From the NCBI GenBank assembly GCA_934643765.1, contig CAKUCT010000069.1, positions 1-8,968 of the forward strand: 8,968 nt of DNA. Direction: 5' to 3'. The position numbers and the translations under genes were made by a program. The DNA is from an uncultured Oscillospiraceae bacterium (lineage in GTDB: Bacteria; Bacillota; Clostridia; Oscillospirales; Oscillospiraceae). Shown here one piece after another: positions 5,271 to 8,968 of the stretch. The notes below the pieces were generated by a model that was given only the letters and a program-made list of their open reading frames with translations, made no database searches and was not told the DNA's origin. Position 1 is the first letter of the stretch, and each line of letters begins with the position of its first letter.

Positions 5271-5299
5271 TTGCGCGTTCCGTAAAAAGCTGTTATCAT
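5271..5299 (+). promoter_or_regulatory. Extended -10 promoter of the HAD/acyltransferase operon
   Basis: -35-like TTGCGC (5271-5276), 17-bp spacer, -10 TATCAT (5294-5299) preceded by TGT, an extended -10. The predicted transcript starts near 5306, very close to the AGGAGG ribosome site at 5309-5314, so the leader would be short. Confidence 0.55.
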
Positions 5300-5322
5300 G
5301 GTCAAAATAGGAGGATTTCAGT

Positions 5323-5982
5323 ATGCGCTATCCCTGTCTGGTACTTGACCACGACGACACCATTGTAAACAGCACCGCCACCATCCACTACCCCTGCTTC
5401 TGCGCGTTTTTGCAGGAGGTCCGCCCGCAGGCAAAGCATTATACGCTCGAAGACTACTTCCGTAAGAATTTTGACCCCGGCATCATCCCGTTTTTCACGG
5501 AAGAAGTCGGGCTGTCGCAGCAGGAGTTGGAATATGAGTTCCAATTCTGGCAGCGCTATGTCAAGCCCCGTGTCCCGCAGGCGTTCAGCGGCATCCGGGA
5601 GCTTCTCCGGCGCCACCGCGCACAAGGCGGCCTGATTGCCGTGGTCTCGCATTCGATGCGCGAAAATATTCTGCGCGACTACCGCCAGAATGATCTTCCG
5701 GAGCCGGACGCCATTTTCGGCTGGGAGCTTCCGCCCGCGCAGCGAAAGCCCGAGCCCTGGCCGCTAGAGCAGATCATGCGGGAATTTTCTCTCCCGGCAA
5801 GCGCGCTCTTGATGCTTGACGATCTCAAGCCCGGTTTTGACATGGCGCGCGCCGCCGGCGTGGATTTTGCCGCGGCGGGCTGGGCCTACGATGTGCCGGA
5901 AATCGAGCGATTCATGCGGAAAAACTGCGATTATTATTTTAAAACCGTACAGGAATTCGGCGCATTTTTACAGGAGGACTGA
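5323..5982 (+). CDS. HAD-superfamily hydrolase, phosphoglycolate-phosphatase-like
   Basis: Cytoplasmic phosphatase-type enzyme of 219 aa that should remove phosphate from a small molecule through an aspartyl-phosphate. Visible motifs: motif I DHDDT, with nucleophile D9 and acid/base D11; a helical C1-type cap at about 15-90; motif II VVSHS with S109; motif III RKPEPWPLEQ with K142; motif IV LMLDDLKPG with D166/D167 for Mg2+. The KPEPWP stretch and the GVDFAAAGWAY end are typical of the Gph/PGMB-like branch. AGGAGG (5309-5314) lies 8 bases before the ATG. First gene of an operon: only 2 bases separate its stop from the next start, so translational coupling is likely. The substrate cannot be read from sequence; the branch covers phosphoglycolate, sugar phosphates and nucleotides. 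Confidence 0.9.
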   Translation: MRYPCLVLDHDDTIVNSTATIHYPCFCAFLQEVRPQAKHYTLEDYFRKNFDPGIIPFFTEEVGLSQQELEYEFQFWQRYVKPRVPQAFSGIRELLRRHRAQGGLIAVVSHSMRENILRDYRQNDLPEPDAIFGWELPPAQRKPEPWPLEQIMREFSLPASALLMLDDLKPGFDMARAAGVDFAAAGWAYDVPEIERFMRKNCDYYFKTVQEFGAFLQED

Positions 5983-5984
5983 TC

Positions 5985-6608
5985 ATGCACGAACTGGATT
6001 TGGAAACCTGGCCGCGGCGTGAGATCTATCATCTGTTTTCCGGCTGTGACTGGCCGTTTTACGCGCTGTCGTTCCCGCTTGACGTAACAAATCTGCGTGC
6101 CTATACAAAGCAGAACGGCATATCCTTTTATTATACGCTCTGCTGGCTTCTGACAAAGGGCATGGAGCAGCAAGAAGCATTTCGTATCCGCATCCGGGAA
6201 AAGCGGCTGTTCGTTCTGGATGAGCTGATTCCAAGCTGCACCGTGCTTTCTCCCGGCAGCGAAGCCTTCCGCATCATCACGCTTCCCGCGGGGCAAACCC
6301 CCGCTGATTTTTCCGGGCGCGCCGCCGTGCTTGCCGCTTCGCAGCAGTCCCTGTTCAACGCGGCGCAGGAAGCACGGGACGATCTGATCTATTTTTCATG
6401 CCTCCCCTGGCTTTCGGTGCTGTCTTTGACCAACGAGCGGCGCGTAGATCCCGACGACTGCATTCCCCGCGTGGGCTGGGGCAAATATCAGGCGGAAACC
6501 GGCCGTCTGATGCTTCCCATTTGTCTGGAGGTCAACCACCGCACCGTCGACGGCCTTCACATCGGAAGGCTCTACGAAGCCGTTCAGCACGCCATCGATC
6601 ATTTATAA
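5985..6608 (+). CDS. Chloramphenicol acetyltransferase-like (CatA-family) acyltransferase
   Basis: Acyl-CoA-dependent O-acyltransferase fold, 207 aa, close to the usual 210-220 for CatA proteins. Visible: the N-terminal WPRREIYHLFSGCDWPFYAL, like the family's W-x-R-x-x-x-F signature; SFYYTLCWLL; FSCLPWLSVLSL around 137-148 in place of the usual S-x-x-P-W-x-x-F; PRVGWGKY at 161-168; and NHRTVDGLH with catalytic H185 and structural D189-G190 (HxxxDG intact). Many family members in clostridial chromosomes are not resistance genes, and the motif drift (NH instead of HH before the catalytic segment) makes chloramphenicol only one candidate. AGGAGG at 5972-5977 overlaps the end of the HAD gene and gives a 7-base spacing, so both are translated from one message. 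Ends at a strong terminator shared with the convergent E2-like gene. Confidence 0.87.
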   Translation: MHELDLETWPRREIYHLFSGCDWPFYALSFPLDVTNLRAYTKQNGISFYYTLCWLLTKGMEQQEAFRIRIREKRLFVLDELIPSCTVLSPGSEAFRIITLPAGQTPADFSGRAAVLAASQQSLFNAAQEARDDLIYFSCLPWLSVLSLTNERRVDPDDCIPRVGWGKYQAETGRLMLPICLEVNHRTVDGLHIGRLYEAVQHAIDHL

Positions 6609-6630
6609 TTGCCCCGGCGCTTCTTCCTAT

Positions 6631-6669
6631 AGAACAAAAGCAGGCTGCTTTGCAGCCTGCTTTTGTTCT
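6631..6669. terminator. Perfect 18-bp bidirectional terminator
   Basis: Left arm 6631-6648 (AGAACAAAAGCAGGCTGC) and its exact complement 6652-6669, with loop TTT. A-rich outer left and T-rich outer right flanks. Its last base is the first base of the minus-strand stop codon (6669-6671), so the convergent acyltransferase-like genes share it. Confidence 0.9.
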
Positions 6670-8084
6670 TAAGTAACGTCCTTCACCACTTCATCCAGCG
6701 GATCATCCAGCCGTTCGGGGTGCTGCAGGAAGCGTTTCATATGCTTCAGTGCCGTCGCAAAGTAGAACCCGTCGCAGATGCGCTCGTCGGTGTTGACCGT
6801 AAAGTCCACATACTTGCGCTGAACCAGATTTCCTTCGTTGTCAATTTCGTTCTTGCGGTATTTGCAGCCGAAGGCGCAGAAGACCGGAAGGTTGCCGAAA
6901 TCATACAGATGGTGGACAATCGGCGGAATGCCGAGCGAGCCCATGGAGGTAAAGAAGATCGAGCCGTGGAACGGACTGACCTCCAGCAGGAACTTCGGCA
7001 GCAGGCCAAAGTAGTCCATGACCTTCAAAACCCAGACGACAAACTTAAAGGCCACGCCCGGGATCAGGGACAGAAGCTTTGCCGTCTTGTCAAAATCGCT
7101 CGCGTCGGAGCCTTCTTTGATGCGCGCAACCTGGTCGTTGAACTTCCGATAGATATCCTCTACCGAATCGGTTGGCGTCAGGTGCAGCTTCATTGCGCTC
7201 TCAGGTGCCTCGGTAGTCATATCCTCCTTGACCATCATGCAGAACTGGATATCGCTGTCCCGGCTGTAGACCTGCTGTCCGGAGAGGAAGCGGTTGAGCG
7301 CCGGGTACTTTGCCACCGTGCGCACATAGGCCGCAAGGAACACATGCGTAATGCCGAAGCTTGTCAGCCCCGCGCGCCGCTTTTCGCGGATATAACGCTC
7401 CATGGCGGTGATTTCAACCGAATCGCGCACAAAGTTGGATGAACCAGTTCTTGTCGGCATGATGTAGTTTGCAACCACCTGCACCGGGTCCAGTGACCGC
7501 AGCCTGCGCCCGTCCGGCCGGTCGCCCCAGGTGGGGTGATATTTGCCGTCTGCATACGGCTGCATGGCAAGCACGGCAAACAGCCCGCCGGCCAGGAACA
7601 AAATCTCCGGCAAAAATGCCACGCGCCCTGCCCGCCAGCCGGCCATCGTAAACGCCTGCCGGTGGTTATAGATCAGAACGCCAAGCCCCGCGGCCAGCAG
7701 CAGAACGAGCGCCCAGTTGTTGCGCACGCGCCCGGACACCGTTACCGCATAGAATCCGGCGATCGCCAGATACGCCACCCAAAACACAAAGCGCAGACTG
7801 ACGCTCTGCGTCGCAGCGGAGACCCGGATGCCGTAGTAGATTGCCAGCAAAAACGCCGGAACCGCTGTGCGGTAAAAATGCTCCTGACCGCTCAGCAGCA
7901 GAATCAGCACATAAATTAGACAGCTTGCGACCGGCAGCACAATCTGGAACCACACCGTCGATGCATCTGCGCCTTTCCCACAGGAATATGCGATGCGGAG
8001 CACTGCCGAAGCCGTCATAACCAACGCGCTCAGCCAGACAAGAAGACTCTTGCGGCTGACATAATAAGAAATTCTCTTTTCCAT
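6669..8084 (-). CDS. Six-helix membrane protein fused to an E2-type (2-oxo acid dehydrogenase) acyltransferase domain lacking the catalytic His
   Basis: A 471-aa protein. Residues 1-175 hold six hydrophobic helices (about 13-30, 43-65, 72-90, 97-117, 122-139, 155-174). Residues 190-471 match the CAT/E2 acyltransferase fold: RRLRSLDPVQVVANYIMPTR, ALNRFLSGQ, VSPFHGSIFFTSMGSLGI, then TDERICDG (432-439) at the place of the E2 DHRxxDG motif, and a typical ending FLQHPERL. The general-base His is E434, while R435 and D438-G439 remain. From memory, a clostridial family with 'DERICDG' exists, so this is probably not a mutation. There is no lipoyl domain and no E1/E3 gene near, so it is not a dehydrogenase subunit; acyl transfer by another mechanism or a binding role is inferred. 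Start: the ATG at 8084; the longer frame from TTG at 8174 lies upstream of the promoter and has no ribosome site. The ATG itself also lacks one. Confidence 0.83.
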   Translation of the reverse strand: MEKRISYYVSRKSLLVWLSALVMTASAVLRIAYSCGKGADASTVWFQIVLPVASCLIYVLILLLSGQEHFYRTAVPAFLLAIYYGIRVSAATQSVSLRFVFWVAYLAIAGFYAVTVSGRVRNNWALVLLLAAGLGVLIYNHRQAFTMAGWRAGRVAFLPEILFLAGGLFAVLAMQPYADGKYHPTWGDRPDGRRLRSLDPVQVVANYIMPTRTGSSNFVRDSVEITAMERYIREKRRAGLTSFGITHVFLAAYVRTVAKYPALNRFLSGQQVYSRDSDIQFCMMVKEDMTTEAPESAMKLHLTPTDSVEDIYRKFNDQVARIKEGSDASDFDKTAKLLSLIPGVAFKFVVWVLKVMDYFGLLPKFLLEVSPFHGSIFFTSMGSLGIPPIVHHLYDFGNLPVFCAFGCKYRKNEIDNEGNLVQRKYVDFTVNTDERICDGFYFATALKHMKRFLQHPERLDDPLDEVVKDVT

Positions 8085-8090
8085 GGTTGT

Positions 8091-8119
8091 ATCATACCAA
8101 GCAGGTCTCAAAATTGCAA
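8091..8119 (-). promoter_or_regulatory. Promoter of the E2-like gene, placing the transcript start at the ATG
   Basis: On the minus strand: -35 TTGCAA (8114-8119), 17-bp spacer, -10 TATGAT (8091-8096), then ACAACC and the ATG at 8084. Transcription should begin at or within a base or two of the start codon, giving a leaderless message, which fits the absence of any ribosome binding site. Confidence 0.6.
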
Positions 8120-8236
8120 CCCGGCATTTCCGCGTATTCACTGGATTCCGACATTCTGCACCTTTTTGACGCAAATAGCAGCGTTCGGAAATCTAACTAT
8201 TTTTTTGCATCTCTGAATTTTCGTTTGCTATTGGTG

Positions 8237-8265
8237 TTGACATATGTCAGGAAAGTATGTACAAT
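8237..8265 (+). promoter_or_regulatory. Near-consensus sigma-A promoter of the BMP lipoprotein gene
   Basis: Perfect -35 TTGACA (8237-8242), 17-bp spacer, -10 TACAAT (8260-8265). The strongest promoter in the window; the leader is about 50 bases, too short for a purine riboswitch. Confidence 0.88.
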
Positions 8266-8270
8266 AAAAG

Positions 8271-8286
8271 CGTATCTTCGGATACG
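8271..8286 (+). other. UUCG-tetraloop hairpin at the 5' end of the BMP mRNA
   Basis: CGTATC (8271-8276), loop TTCG, GATACG (8281-8286): a perfect 6-bp stem with the especially stable C(UUCG)G loop, starting almost exactly at the predicted transcription start (about 8271-8272). Such 5' hairpins are known to protect bacterial messages from 5'-end-dependent decay; here that role is inference. Confidence 0.6.
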
Positions 8287-8320
8287 AATTTTATTAAAAA
8301 AATACAATGGAGGAACCGAA

Positions 8321-8968
8321 ATGAAAAAGATCATTGCTCTGCTTCTGGCTCTGGTCATGGTATTCGCTCTGGTAGCCTGCGCTGCCAAGACCGACGCGCC
8401 CGCTGCTAATACCACGACGGAAGAGACCCCAACCGAACCGACCACCACCGAAGAGACCACCGAGCCCGCTGCCGAAGAAGAAACGACCACAGAACCCGCC
8501 GAAGAAGGCAAGGTTTACAACGTCGCTTACCTCGTCAACGGCAACCTCGGCGACAAGTCCTTCTTTGACTCCGCTGAAGCTGGCCTGGCTGAGCTGAAGG
8601 CCGCCGGCCGCATCGACTATGTCACCATCGAGATGGGCGGCACCGACGAAGACCAGCCCACTTGGCTGTCCACGCTGTACGACGTCTCCGAAGACGGCGG
8701 CTACGATCTGATTATCTGCGGCACCTACCAGATGCCTGACTATCTGAAGGAAGTTGCTACGCAGTATCCCGATCAGCTGTACGCCATCTTTGACGACACC
8801 ACCTATGTCGGCGAGAACCAGAACGTCGTCAACCTGTCCTACCGTCAGAACGACATGGGCTATCTGATCGGCGTCTACGCGGCCTGCATGACCGTTGACA
8901 CCAGCATCCCCAACATCAACGAGGATGCAGTCGTCGGCTTCGTCGGCGGCGTTGACTCCCCCGTCATC
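8321..8968 (+). CDS. BMP-family (PnrA/Med-like) nucleoside-binding lipoprotein, 3'-truncated
   Basis: First 216 codons of a surface lipoprotein, probably the substrate-binding part of a nucleoside (purine) ABC transporter. Visible: signal peptide MKKIIALLLALVMVFALVAC with lipobox LVAC and lipidated C20; a Thr/Glu/Pro-rich low-complexity tether at about 28-62; then the periplasmic-binding-like domain: YNVAYLVNG, GDKSFFDSAEAGL (77-89), the strongest BMP signature, DLIICGTYQM, NLSYRQNDMGYLIGVYAA and VGFVGG (206-210) at the window edge. Known relatives (PnrA/TmpC, Med, BmpA) bind purine nucleosides. GGAGG (8309-8313) is 7 bases before the ATG. The codons look strongly biased towards C-ending forms compared with its neighbours, consistent with high expression. 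Permease and ATPase genes are expected downstream, outside the window. Confidence 0.93.
   Translation, partial: MKKIIALLLALVMVFALVACAAKTDAPAANTTTEETPTEPTTTEETTEPAAEEETTTEPAEEGKVYNVAYLVNGNLGDKSFFDSAEAGLAELKAAGRIDYVTIEMGGTDEDQPTWLSTLYDVSEDGGYDLIICGTYQMPDYLKEVATQYPDQLYAIFDDTTYVGENQNVVNLSYRQNDMGYLIGVYAACMTVDTSIPNINEDAVVGFVGGVDSPVI

Noticed and set aside
5985..6608. Calling the CAT-like gene a chloramphenicol resistance determinant (cat)
   Set aside because: Diverged motifs, chromosomal operon with a HAD phosphatase and no mobile-element context; resistance cannot be claimed from the sequence.
8085..8174. 30-residue extension of the E2-like protein from a TTG at 8174
   Set aside because: No ribosome site, Arg/Cys-rich sequence unlike an N-terminus before a membrane helix, and it overlaps the predicted promoter.
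8197..8511. 104-codon minus-strand frame rich in Ser/Val/Ala
   Set aside because: Shadow of the Thr/Glu/Pro-rich tether of the BMP lipoprotein, which has promoter, ribosome site and lipobox on the plus strand.

Overview
The window looks like a chromosomal segment of a GC-rich, low-oxygen gut Firmicute, most likely a clostridial lineage such as Oscillospiraceae/Ruminococcaceae. This is inferred from strong GGAGG ribosome binding sites, TTGACA/TATAAT promoters, a GHKL (AgrC-type) histidine kinase, a C_GCAxxG_C_C redox protein, a BMP lipoprotein and the A/T-tailed hairpins; no sequence was searched. There are nine protein genes supported by translation, two of them cut by the window ends, plus one 53-residue gene with a GTG start. 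I see no tRNA, rRNA, insertion sequence or CRISPR array.

Layout. 1-1295: 3' part of a membrane histidine kinase of the GHKL class. A bidirectional terminator separates it from the convergent C_GCAxxG_C_C gene (1337-1795, minus). That gene is divergent from a radical SAM/SPASM gene (1904-2752, plus), and the two promoter regions overlap. 2753-3002 has no convincing protein gene but holds four 11-bp-phased TTYA repeats like response-regulator (PhoB/PhoP) boxes, a -10 element and a short structured transcript ending in a strong terminator. 3003-3466 is a compact divergent module: a 53-aa ORF (minus) and an XRE-family repressor (plus), with a perfect 26-bp palindrome lying between the -35 and -10 of the small gene. 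3467-3828 is a non-coding cluster of hairpins. 3829-5115 (minus) is a membrane-anchored or lipoprotein-type protein with a C-terminal SH3 domain. 5323-6608 (plus) is a two-gene operon: HAD phosphatase and a chloramphenicol-acetyltransferase-like acyltransferase. Tail to tail with it, 6669-8084 (minus) is a six-helix membrane protein fused to an E2-type acyltransferase domain whose catalytic His is Glu. 8321-8968 (plus) is the 5' part of a BMP-family (nucleoside-binding) lipoprotein behind a near-consensus promoter.

How they fit. There is no single pathway. The convincing local circuits are the XRE repressor with its operator and small target gene, the co-translated HAD/CAT-like pair, and the BMP lipoprotein, which in this family normally heads a nucleoside ABC-transport operon continuing beyond the window. 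Most promising for something undescribed: the repeat-controlled short RNA at 2797-3000, the mini-repressor module at 3003-3466, and the probably leaderless, His-less membrane E2-like protein.
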